From: JAKAVN01 sp963796565
Lineage (GTDB): Bacteria; Desulfobacterota; Binatia; Binatales; Binataceae
DNA: 64,000 nt
Reading direction: 5' to 3'
Assembly (NCBI GenBank): GCA_963796565.1
Contig: CAWCMA010000005.1
Coordinates: 1 to 64,000 of the forward strand
Both the position numbers and the translations under genes were made by a program. The stretch's first letter is position 1. Each line of letters opens with the position of its first letter. Below are positions 27,016-35,753 of this stretch, piece after piece. The notes below the pieces were generated by a model. It saw nothing but the letters and a program-made list of their open reading frames with translations, was not told the DNA's origin and ran no database searches.

Positions 27016-29078
27016 TGAGCAACAACGGCGGCGGTGGGAATTGGTCGGATGATCCCTGGGCGCGCAGTTTCGAGGACCTGGATCAGGTCGCAGCGGAGCG
27101 CCGCAGGCACCTAGAGCGGGCGCGGGACGTACTCCAAAAACATGAGCCGCTGCTTCACGCGGATGTGACCAAGGCCCACGACGATCCATATGTAGAGGCG
27201 GCCGCCGTCCTGTATGAACTCGATCCCGGCGAATACGCGCGCCTTGTCGCCAAGCTCAAAGGTCGCCATCTGCGGATCGGTTCCTGGGAAAGCCGGGTCC
27301 GCGAGGCTGCGCGGGCGGAGCGCAAGGCTGCCGTCGCGGCCGGCGCGGCGGGAGGAGGACCGAGCGGCGCCGGCAGCGTAGCAAGCCAACTGGTCGCACT
27401 CGCACGCAAGCGCGCGACATTGTTTCATGCCGACGATACCGGCTACGCCTCGATCACGGTCAATAACCACGTCGAGACACACGCACTAAATGCGGGGAGC
27501 TTCCGTGCCTGGCTACGTCATGAGTTTTTCGTGCAGACCGGCGGCCAAAGTCCGGGGCGCGAGGCGATCGCCGCCGCCGCTGCCACGCTCGAGGGCATCG
27601 CTCGCTTCAGCTCACCGGCGCAGCCCGTCGCCCTGCGCGTCGCCGAGCACGCCGGCGCAACCTATATCGATCTGTGCGATGAACAATGGCGCATCATCGA
27701 GGTCAACGCGGGCGGGTGGCGTATGATCGAGGCTGCCGATGCGCCTATCCGTTTCGTTCGTTCCCGTAGCGCGCGGCCGCTTCCCGAGCCGCAGCGCGGC
27801 GGGTCGCTGACACAGCTGCGCGCTCTTCTCAATGTCGGCGACGCCACGTTCCGGCTGCTTGTTGGCTGGCTGCTCGCAGCCTTCCGCGCCTCGGGTCCAT
27901 ATCCGGTGTTGTGCCTGTACGGCGAGCACGGAAGCGCCAAGTCGACGACCGCGCGAATGTTGCGGCGGATGATCGATCCCAACCAGGAAGAACTGCGTAG
28001 CCCACCACGCGATGATGTCGATGTGATTATCACGGCCGCCCGAGGCTCCTGGGCGGTGACGTTCGACAACCTCTCTGAGATCAGGCCCTGGCTGAGCGAC
28101 GCTTTTTGCCGGCTCGCGAGTGGCGGTGGCCTCGGCAAGCGGCAGCTGTTCACCGACGGCGACGAATATGTGTTGCGGGCGCAGCGACCCGTCATCTTGA
28201 ACGGCATCGTCGAGGTCATCACGCGCGCGGACCTTCTAGACCGCGCGCTAGTCGCAACCCTGCCGGCCATTCCGAAAGATCGCCGCCTTGAGGAGTCCGA
28301 AGTATGGCGACGGTTCTATGAGCGGCAACCGAAAATGCTCGGCGCGATCCTCGACGCCGTAGCCTGTGCGCTCGGGCGGGTCGACACGGTGAAGCTGCCG
28401 GAGCTGCCCCGGATGGCGGATTTCGCCGTGTGGGTCACCGCGGCTGAACCGGCTCTCGAATGGGAGCCAGGCTCGTTCCTGCAAACATACGTACGCAATC
28501 GAGCCGCCGCGAACGAGGAAGTGCTCGACCATTCGCCCATCGCGCGCCTTATCCGCGAGCTGGCGCCTTGGGGGGGCGACCATGGGGGCGAGACGGCGGA
28601 CTTGCTCGCGGCGCTCAATGCCAGGGCCGACGATGTAACCAAAAAGGAAAAGTGGTGGCCTAAAACGCCAGCCGCGTTGTCGGCCGACCTCACGCGACTG
28701 GCGCCCAACTTCCGTGAGGCCGGGATCGAGATCCGGCGGTGGCGCGACGGACGCCGGCGCCACGTCCGAATATTTTTTTCGGGGTCACCCGACAAGGCAT
28801 GTAAAAGAGCGTCACCAGCGTCACCAACCGAAGAAAGTCGCGAAAATGCTAGAGAAAATAGTGGCGCTGATGGTGACGCTGGTGACGGGGGGGCCGTCAC
28901 CAAGAAAAGGCCCGAAATATCAACGATTTCGGCCTCTGGTGACGGTGGTGACGCTCTTTCACATGCCTTGCATCGTGGCCTGAAAAAAACAGAACTATTC
29001 GCCAAATCCTCGCCTTCGAGACTGGATAGGCTACAGGCCGAGATGGCGGCCTGGTCGGACCGGAGGTCACGTTCCTGA
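27012..29078 (+). CDS. Primase/helicase-like replication ATPase (about 688 aa)
   Basis: A P-loop GEHGSAKSTTARMLRRMI lies about residue 310, preceded by LLVGWLLAAFRASGPYPVLCLYG and followed by DDVDVIITAARGSWAVTFDNLSEIRPWLSDAFCRLASGGGLGKRQLFTDG, the pattern of ATPases annotated as DNA primase or replication protein in integrative elements. The N-terminal 100 residues are helical. The C-terminal region contains a winged-helix-like part (ALSADLTRLAPNFREAGIEIRRW) and then low-complexity sequence that overlaps the iteron-like repeats. Start ATG 27012 overlaps the previous stop. It probably drives autonomous replication of the island after excision. Confidence 0.7.
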   Translation: MMSNNGGGGNWSDDPWARSFEDLDQVAAERRRHLERARDVLQKHEPLLHADVTKAHDDPYVEAAAVLYELDPGEYARLVAKLKGRHLRIGSWESRVREAARAERKAAVAAGAAGGGPSGAGSVASQLVALARKRATLFHADDTGYASITVNNHVETHALNAGSFRAWLRHEFFVQTGGQSPGREAIAAAAATLEGIARFSSPAQPVALRVAEHAGATYIDLCDEQWRIIEVNAGGWRMIEAADAPIRFVRSRSARPLPEPQRGGSLTQLRALLNVGDATFRLLVGWLLAAFRASGPYPVLCLYGEHGSAKSTTARMLRRMIDPNQEELRSPPRDDVDVIITAARGSWAVTFDNLSEIRPWLSDAFCRLASGGGLGKRQLFTDGDEYVLRAQRPVILNGIVEVITRADLLDRALVATLPAIPKDRRLEESEVWRRFYERQPKMLGAILDAVACALGRVDTVKLPELPRMADFAVWVTAAEPALEWEPGSFLQTYVRNRAAANEEVLDHSPIARLIRELAPWGGDHGGETADLLAALNARADDVTKKEKWWPKTPAALSADLTRLAPNFREAGIEIRRWRDGRRRHVRIFFSGSPDKACKRASPASPTEESRENARENSGADGDAGDGGAVTKKRPEISTISASGDGGDALSHALHRGLKKTELFAKSSPSRLDRLQAEMAAWSDRRSRS
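28793..28970. repeat. Iteron-like repeat cluster, candidate replication origin
   Basis: Outer arms 28793-28826 and 28937-28970 are inverted copies with 32 of 34 matches. The 17-bp unit CGTCACCAGCGTCACCA occurs at 28810-28826, exactly inverted at 28871-28887, and inverted with one mismatch at 28937-28953; a half unit is at 28895-28902. A-T runs and CCGAA/TTCGG palindromes flank them (28769-28781, 28912-28932). All lie inside the 3' end of the ATPase gene, where coding constraint looks low. Confidence 0.7.
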
Positions 29079-29339
29079 GCGTCCGGGAGTGGTCGCCGCC
29101 TCCGGGCCTGTACGGGTTGGAGGGCACCGGCCGCCGCGGGGGGATCATGCTCTACCGGGTTAATCCTGGGCGTTGTCACTTGTCTCAACCCCGCCGGCGG
29201 CGGCGGTGAATATCCGCTGTCGGGGGGCGCGGCCGCGACGGTGATGGAGCGGATCGCGGTCGACTTGGCCAAGTCGCGGGGGCTATTACCGGCAGGCTTC
29301 TGAGGATGATCGCATAGATCGGTTGGCAAGAGCGGACGG
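29079..29339. other. Short GC-rich spacer after the replication ATPase
   Basis: A frame ending at 29303 reads ATVMERIAVDLAKSRGLLPAGF and could be a very small peptide or a gene remnant. Nothing else is supported. Confidence 0.35.
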
Positions 29340-29902
29340 GTGGTTAAGCAACGGCAACGGAGACGGATCGGGGAAATGATGATGGATGCACTACAGAGGA
29401 TGATGCACGAGGCGGACGCACAGGTCGCGGATGGGAGCTGCGTTTCTCAAAACCGCTATCGCCCGAATTCAAGGCACGGATCACCGAACACTGGGTTGAA
29501 GCCCTGGCGGCGCTGACCGGGCAGCCGATCGAGGTCATCAAGGCGGCGGCAACGGTCGCCTGCAAACTCGAGGAATACCAGGCCGAGCTGAATATCAACC
29601 TAGAGGTCGGGCTCAAACGTCTGGAGGCGTTCGGAGATCTGGACCCGGAGGTGCGCGCCTTTGTCGCCGAGCTGCGGGTGCGCGTGCGGCGCAACGCCGG
29701 GTTGAAAGCCGCGCTCGAGTCGGGTCATCCGCCCCGCGCGCTGATGCATTTTTTGGAACGTGAGGAAGTGTTCCTGGAGCTGGTGGATGATGACTACCTG
29801 CACATCCGCGGGCCGGTGACCCGCCCGATGCTGGAGGCGATCTCCAGATACAGCGACGATCTTCGCTACTTGCTGGAAAAAGGCGGGCGGCACGCGTCAT
29901 GA
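29340..29902 (+). pseudogene. Hypothetical island gene, probably frameshifted
   Basis: The start region reads VKQRQRRRIGEMMMDALQRMMHEADAQVADG in one frame; after about 29435 the convincing coding sequence moves to another frame: WELRFSKPLSPEFKARITEHWVEALAALTG, LEEYQAELNINLEVGLKRLEAFGDLDPEVRAFVAELRVRV, and ends HFLEREEVFLELVDDDYLHIRGPVTRPMLEAISRY. A GTG at 29651 would give only the last 83 aa. No family is recognised. The alternative is that the second frame has a non-standard start I cannot identify. Confidence 0.45.
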
Positions 29903-29997
29903 CGCTTATCCGCACCTATCGACTGTTCAAGCAGCATCGCGGCGATTTCATCTTCGCTGTAGAAGTTGGAGAGAAAAGCGTGATCATCCTTGAATGA
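29899..29997 (+). CDS. Very small ORF (32 aa)
   Basis: ATGA overlap with the preceding gene starts MTLIRTYRLFKQHRGDFIFAVEVGEKSVIILE. The coupling is the only support; it may be a real microprotein or chance. Confidence 0.3.
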   Translation: MTLIRTYRLFKQHRGDFIFAVEVGEKSVIILE

Positions 29998-30138
29998 TGT
30001 AATGTCGTGAAGCAGTGTAAGATTAAACTAAGCTACCAATGTCTTCGACGACCCGACTTTGACCGGGCAGGGTTTGTCGGATGTGTATAAACGAGTAAAC
30101 CGCCTGGTTGTGTCGTCGCTGGAACATCATTGGGGATG

Positions 30139-30786
30139 TTATAGATCTTCGCTCTTCGGGATTTGCTTCCCGCTCCGCTGACTGTCGAGCTTGATCTGGA
30201 CTAGCCGAACGAGAGGCTCGACAGTGCCCGCAAACCCCACCCAAAGCTCTCTCAGGAGTGTGGGACGGTATCCTGAATCATTAGGTGTCGGAGCTTTCGG
30301 ACTTATTCCTCCGCAAATCTTACAGACCCAATACTTGCGGTTGAATTTCTGGGCACTGAATATGGGTCGCTGACGCCCGCAGGGGCATCTATCGCCCCCA
30401 TTGTGTCGGCCACAATAGCAAATCCAGGCTTTACGCCACTGCTTGGCTAGTCGAGAATGTTCTTCCGGTGTTAGAGGTTCACCTGTCTGTTGCCGGGCAG
30501 ATTCTTTATCAGCTGCCAGCGCTCTCGAGCGCCGGCCGGTTGGTTTATGACGACGGTGACGCCCTTCGGTCAAGTTTAACATCCTCTGTAAGCTGCGACT
30601 TGTTCTGTGCCCAGATACATTAAACTGCATCAGAGGATCGTGAAGGATGACGCCGCCGTCTTGAGGATAATGGGACCCATTCCCGACTGTAAGATGAATT
30701 GAGATTTCTATCGAGTCGCCCGTCTGCCACCGCCAAGTGAGGCTCTGATGATCACTGAACCAACGAAACCTCAAACGTGAAACCAC
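30139..30786 (-). CDS. Hypothetical zinc-ribbon-like protein (215 aa)
   Basis: On the minus strand the C-terminal half has WICYCGRHNGGDRCPCGRQRP and YWVCKICGG, two Cys-pair knuckles that could bind one or two zinc ions. The N-terminal part (LTWRWQTGDSIEISIHLTV) resembles a beta-rich domain. Base composition is lower in GC than the satellite genes to its left. The start is uncertain and no family is recognised. Confidence 0.4.
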   Translation of the reverse strand: MVSRLRFRWFSDHQSLTWRWQTGDSIEISIHLTVGNGSHYPQDGGVILHDPLMQFNVSGHRTSRSLQRMLNLTEGRHRRHKPTGRRSRALAADKESARQQTGEPLTPEEHSRLAKQWRKAWICYCGRHNGGDRCPCGRQRPIFSAQKFNRKYWVCKICGGISPKAPTPNDSGYRPTLLRELWVGFAGTVEPLVRLVQIKLDSQRSGKQIPKSEDL

Positions 30787-31591
30787 CCTGTGATCGTTCA
30801 GTCAAACTAAACGACGCTCCAAGTGGGAAGCTAACAGCAAAGTCATTCCCATCAAAACCCTCCGACAAATCGAACCTGCTGCCATTCCTGGTTTGACGGA
30901 GAAATCGCGAGTATTACTAACCCAACGGCGACGTGCCCTTCACGTTGCCCCGCGCGCGCGTGGTGTCGCGCCGACGTCAACGCGGCGGCGATGAACACCA
31001 GAAGCGCTCGTTGAGATGGCGTTGGTGGTGGACCTCAAGCAGCCGACCAAATGGGACCTCGGCGTCGCCTTCGCCGAGCTTCACGGCGATCCAGGAGCAT
31101 CACGGCGCGCTTCGCAGCCGTGCCCAAGCATGCGGGCGCGCGTCGATGCACGCGCGCGCCCGAGAATGGATCGCGGCCGAACGCTGATCGACACGACATT
31201 CAAGCATCGTCACTTCGTGGCGCTGCGGGTGGCGCTGCTCGCAATTGAGGCCGACGTGATCGCCTGCATCATCGAGGCCGAGAGTGAGCGCGGCAACTAA
31301 TGATGATGAAAACATCAACCGGGCGTGGATGAATCACAGACACCCCACACGTACTATGAAAATGTTTCCCGTCTCGATCCGTAGACCGACGCTTCGCGCA
31401 CGTTGAGACGACTTCGATGTGCTCGGCCGGGGTATGCAGGAATGGCCCGTATCGAGGCGGAAACGACCCTTCTAGCCCTCGGGATACGCCAGATGGACCT
31501 TGCCCTCTTCGCCTTGGTTCGCTCTCATGGCCGATGGTCAGACATGATGAGTTGTGTGGATAACTCCGGGGCTGCCCGGAAGGAGTTGAAT
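30787..31591. other. Stretch with no firmly supported gene
   Basis: An open frame at 31016-31300 ends in FKHRHFVALRVALLAIEADVIACIIEAESERGN, which could be a small protein, but no ribosome site or domain supports it. The remainder looks non-coding and probably carries the promoter of the small terminase gene. Confidence 0.4.
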
Positions 31592-32071
31592 ATGCGTCAA
31601 GTCAGCGATCGGATCCGGATGTTGCGCGGAACCAGAGTCAAAAGCGACCGCGCCGATCGAGATCGGCACGTCGCGCGGCCGTTAATCACGCTGCCGAAGT
31701 GTCCGTCCGCCCTTTCGGTCGAGGCACGCCGGGAATTTCGCCGTACAGGGGCAAAGTTGGTTAGCCTCGGGCTCGCGTCCGAAATCGATCACGCGATGCT
31801 CGGCGGCTATGCGGATGCTTTTGCTCGATGGTGTCGAGCGACGCGCGAACTCGAAGCGGACGGCCGGCTCGTGATTGAAGGTCCGAACCATTCCGTGTAT
31901 GCCAACCCGTTGATCAAGATCGCTGAGTCGGCCGCGACTTCGATGCGCCGCTTTGCCGTCGAGATGGGATTGAGCGCGGCGTCGCGCACGCGCACGCCCG
32001 CGGTGCCGGTTGTTGCGCTCACGCCGGAGTCGAATGCGGCCGAGGAAAAATTCTTTGGCCCGATGCGGTAG
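31592..32071 (+). CDS. terS: Phage small terminase subunit, P27 family (159 aa)
   Basis: The body LSVEARREFRRTGAKLVSLGLASEIDHAMLGGYADAFARWCRATREL, the VIEGPNHSVYANPLIKIAE block and the MGLSAASRTR ending follow the P27 small-terminase pattern closely. TerS recognises packaging sites. The ATG at 31592 has AAGGAG 6 bp upstream; the frame is open further up but without signal. There is no large terminase in the island, so TerS would have to redirect a helper phage's TerL, as in phage-inducible chromosomal islands. That role is inference. Confidence 0.85.
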   Translation: MRQVSDRIRMLRGTRVKSDRADRDRHVARPLITLPKCPSALSVEARREFRRTGAKLVSLGLASEIDHAMLGGYADAFARWCRATRELEADGRLVIEGPNHSVYANPLIKIAESAATSMRRFAVEMGLSAASRTRTPAVPVVALTPESNAAEEKFFGPMR

Positions 32072-32917
32072 TCAGCCCTGAATCGTGATGGAGCCAGGGC
32101 CTGCTTTGGGATGGTGTACCTCTGTGCACTCATGCGAATTTGCGAGTAATGCAAGCCTCAGGCACCGCGTATTGGCCTAATTTGGCCATTGGATTCGCCA
32201 AACTGGGCCAAGGGCGCAATTCCGTTCCTGTTGCTTGGTTTGGGACCTGTTACGGCACCGGCGGTTCGAATCCGCCTCTCTCCGCCATCGAGGCCCTATC
32301 TCCGCGGCTTATCCACCGAGCAGGCCGAATTAGCCCACATTTGTAGGCTTCATTTAGTTGTGCGACGGCACCAGAGAAGACCACCGTCGACTCCGTCGAG
32401 CGCAATTTATTGTCAAAGTCTCTGTTGGCAGTTGAGGCGGGTTCATCCATGCATGACGCACAACTGGGCGATCCGGAAATGATCTATTCTCAGGAAGGGC
32501 CGATTGCCTGAGCAGCCGTTGCGATTTCGGCCTGGTCACTCAATATCTGGCACGCCACGGTGGCAACGCTCCGTTCAATCTCTTGCGACAGGCGAAACAC
32601 CGAACCGCGTCCCGTCGAATCCGCTGTCCCTTGGGATAGGTGAGGAAGAAGAATTTCTTCGGATTACCCGATAGTGAGTAAACTGCAGATCCGGCGGCGC
32701 GATATCTGCCTTTCACAGGAGTTTATCTGTGTTACCCGAAAATACGAGGATCATCGCGTACGGTGGGATAGCCACGTCTTTTCAACCCTTTCGCAGGCTT
32801 GAACGTACAGACTGAGGTTGCGAATTCCGGCGCCTGCCGTCTTAATCAACGCCGCGCGCTTTCGTCAGAAAATGGATAATGACGGCCTCGGAGGTCCATT
32901 TCGAGATTGGGGCGCGG
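32072..32917. other. Junction region without genes
   Basis: About 850 bp with no credible ORF. It holds repeated TTGGCC/GGCCAA palindromic elements at 32172-32214, the tRNA-Ser remnant listed next, and unremarkable sequence up to the 3' end of hsdS. It separates the satellite-like part from the restriction operon. Confidence 0.5.
32256..32287 (+). repeat. tRNA-Ser 3'-end remnant, possible fossil att site
   Basis: The text CACCGGCGGTTCGAATCCGCC followed by TCTCTCCGCCA is the T-arm, acceptor 3' strand and CCA of a tRNA-Ser; preceding bases (TTACGGCACC) resemble its long variable arm. No 5' acceptor strand (GGAGAGA) is found upstream, so it is not a complete gene. Confidence 0.7.
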
Positions 32918-34003
32918 TCAGCCGCTGAAGGCGCGGTGGAGGAGCGAGGCGAAGCGGTGTTCGGCCTGACGTACCGCCTCCCGCTGCACCGCGCGCAGAC
33001 GCTCCACTCGCTCAACCAGGGTCGCGAACCTCTGCTGGAGTTGGAGAGGCGGCAGCGGCAAACGCAGCTCACGGACATCTTCTTTTGAAATATTTTTCAT
33101 CGACCCGCTCGTGCCCGATGCTCTGATTTCGATCTCGCCCGTACCCCTCTGCTTCGTAGAGCATAAAGGAGATAGTCAGGCAGAAGCTGGGATGTCGCGG
33201 GCAACTTCAGTCGCCAGAGCTTGTCTGGTAGTAGGACCTTGGCCGGCGGCGTTCGCACACGAGCGACAGCACCGACAAGTTCGACGGTGTTGGCACGGCT
33301 CATGATCAAGTCGCCACGTTGCACGATAAGTTTTTCGCTAAAGGTTTCGGACGGCGAAATAGGTTTGCTCTCTTCGGGCAGGAGATCGCTCCATGAAACG
33401 GCGCTCACCTTAAGCACACGCCAATCCAAGGCCGGATCGTTTTCGCCGACAGGGTTGAAGTTCACCCCGCCTTCAATGGCTTCAAGATGCTCTCCGAGCG
33501 GGCCACCGGCCACCGGTTAAAGACCAGATCCTGGCCACCAAAGAGTTCGAGGAAAGCGGCGGGGAGGAAGGTGTCGGTGAGTTCGAGGGCGTAGCGGCGG
33601 GTGCGGACTAGCCGGTCCGCCTGCTCCAATCGCCCCGCGATCCGCCGCTGCTCGGACAACTCGGGCAGGATGAACATGGTCTTGACATCGGAGGGCTTGA
33701 TGACGCTTGGCCCGGGCCGGCCGAGGCCAGCGAGCTCGTCATTAAGTGGAACCAGAGAAATCGTGCATAGGCAGGCTTCGGGTTCGGATGAATCTTGCGT
33801 GTTAGCGAACTGACCACTCGGCCGGTCGCAATGAAGCATTTCCCGCAACGCGCGCCGATCGATGACAGAATGACAGCATCCTCGTCGAACTCCTTACTTT
33901 CGCCGTAACCAATGTAGGACGCCCTAGACGAACGTCGCGTTTCCCGATGGAACGAATCTGTCAAGCGTCGAACAGTTCGTCGGCGACCTCCATGGATCAA
34001 CAT
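32918..34003 (-). pseudogene. hsdS: Type I restriction specificity subunit HsdS, decayed
   Basis: HsdS phrases occur in order but in different frames: DEDAVILSSIGARCGKCFIATG (near 33850), IKPSDVKTMFILPELSEQRRIAGRLEQADRLVRTRR and FLPAAFLELFGG (near 33600), NFNPVGENDPALDWRVLKVSAVSW and GDLIMSRANTVELVG (near 33350), then ISKEDVRELRLPLPPLQLQQRFATLVERVERL near 33030. At least three frameshifts and a missing N-terminal target-recognition part make it non-functional. HsdS confers DNA sequence recognition on the HsdM/HsdR complex. It is the last gene of the minus-strand operon. Confidence 0.8.
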
Positions 34004-34026
34004 CCGAATTAGCGCCCTCAGGAGTC

Positions 34027-35007
34027 TTAATAGTCAATTGGGTCTATCGGCTTCGCCTCTTCCAACGCTGTGACTTCGCCCGTCGCGACAGCCTCCAGTT
34101 GCCGCAGCCGTTTAAGCGTGACTCGCGGCTGCTCGTAAAACTCTTCATCCTGCTCGACCTGCCGATACCGGCTGGCAGATAGGTCATATTTGTTGGCCTT
34201 CACCTGATCCTTGGTGACCCAGAACTGGCGGGTGAGCTGGTTGATCTCCGTTTGCAGCGGCGTCATGCGGGATTGGAGTTCGGCGAGTTCGGCCTCGGCC
34301 TTCTCGCGGGCGGCACGGGCCTTGTCAGCCGTCTTGGAGACGACCTCCTCAAATTTGAGGCGGTGGATGATGGCGTGGTGTTCGAGGCGGTCCTTCTTCA
34401 GCGGGGCAATTTGCTTTTGCAGGTCGGCAAGGCGCTGGGCGCGCTTCTGCTGGAACTTCGCATCTCGCCGGTGATTCCAGCAGTCCAGCACGTCGGGGAT
34501 GTCGTTCTCGGCGACCTTCTGGCGTTTGTCGTCCAGTGAATACCCGTCGTGCTCCATGTCGTAGAACCAGATTTTCTCCGTCGTGCCGCCCTTCGTGAAC
34601 AGGAGAACGGCGGTGGAGACGCCGGCGTAAGGTCGGAAGACGCCCGAGGGCATGGAGACGACGCCGTCGAGACGGTTTTCCTCGATGAGCTTCTTGCGGA
34701 TTTCGACGTGGGCGTTGGAGGAGCCAAACAGCACGCCATCAGGAACGATGACGGCAGCGCGGCCGCCATTCTCAAGCAGGCGTAGGAAGAGATGCAGGAA
34801 GAGAATCTCGGTCTTCTTGCACTTGACCGGCAGCGTCGGGTTCACATCCGCCGCGTCGATTGCGCCTTTGAAGGGCGGATTGGCGAGAACCACGTCGTAG
34901 GCCCGCTCTTCGGTGAACGCCTTGGAAAGAGTATCGGTGTAACGGAAGTTCGGAGCGGCGATGCCGTGGAGCATGAGGTTCATGCTGCCGATGCGGAGCA
35001 TGGTCAT
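34027..35007 (-). pseudogene. hsdM: Type I methyltransferase HsdM, C-terminal part after frameshift
   Basis: This frame begins GMTMLRIGSMNLMLHGIAAPNF and contains the N6-adenine methyltransferase catalytic motif VVLANPPF, then GRAAVIVPDGVLFGSSNAHVEIRKKLIEENRLDGVVSMPSGVFRPYAGVSTAVLLF. A long coiled coil follows (residues 180-270). It continues the 240-aa fragment upstream across a frameshift near 35040, where EYEFSQTKALTGFDSDS sits in this frame. Without the N-terminal SAM-binding motif in the same chain it should be inactive, unless the frame is repaired or mis-sequenced. Confidence 0.8.
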
Positions 35008-35030
35008 GCCCGAGTCAGAGTCGAAGCCGG

Positions 35031-35750
35031 TCAGGGCCTTGGTCTGGCTGAACTCGTATTCTTCCTTGTGAGTTTGCTGCCCGTCAGGCCGTGGGGGTAG
35101 CCCTCCTCGTCGTAGGTGATGTCGCGCGGGTCGGTGTGGGTTTCGAGGAGGTGCTGCCAGGCGTTGACGAGGAATCCGCAGGTTCCGGCGGCAGGGTCGC
35201 AGATGCGCTCGCCTGGGCGCGGATCGCGCATGTTGACCATCATGCGGATGATGTGGCGCGGCGTGCGGAACTGGCCGTTCTGGCCGGCGGTGTTGAGCTT
35301 GCTGAGCAGGTACTCGTAGAGATCGCCCTGCACGTCCTGGTTCTGCGCCGAGATCTGCATGGCGTCGATGGCCTTGCAGGCCTCGATGAGCAGGCTGGGC
35401 TTGTTGATCTTGAACTCGGCGTTTTCCATCTGGGCCGCGAAGGAGCCGCCCGCGCCGCCGAGCGTCTTGATGAAGGGAAAGACGGCCTCCTTGACTTGCT
35501 TGAGCGCCTTGTCGGCGGGAAGTTGCGTCCAGTGAGACCAGCGAAGGTCGGGGCTCGGGAAAATGGGCGTGAACTTCTTGCCGCGGAGCTTGGCGGCGCG
35601 CTCGGCGTCCTGCTCGCGCTCGTCGAGGCGTTTGAGGAAGAGCAGGAAGGACAGTTGCTCGATGGCGTCGAGAGGATTGGCCAGCCCGCCGGACCAGAGC
35701 TTGTCCCAGAGAGCCTCGACGGCGGAGCGGAGTGTGGTGTCGGTGAGCAT
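35031..35750 (-). pseudogene. hsdM: Type I methyltransferase HsdM, N-terminal part
   Basis: Starts with the HsdM N-terminal helical domain (SAVEALWDKLWSGGLANPLDAIEQLSFLLFLKRLDERE) and reaches the SAM-binding region GQFRTPRHIIRMMVNMRDPRPGERICDPAAGTCGFL. After YPHGLTGSKL the frame becomes noise and ends. One indel near 35040 separates it from the catalytic part. The gene starts 3 bp after the hsdR stop. Confidence 0.8.
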
Positions 35751-35753
35751 GAT

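Noticed and set aside
28793..28970. Repeat cluster considered as a CRISPR array
   Set aside because: Units are inverted as well as direct, spacing is irregular and there are no unique spacers or cas genes.
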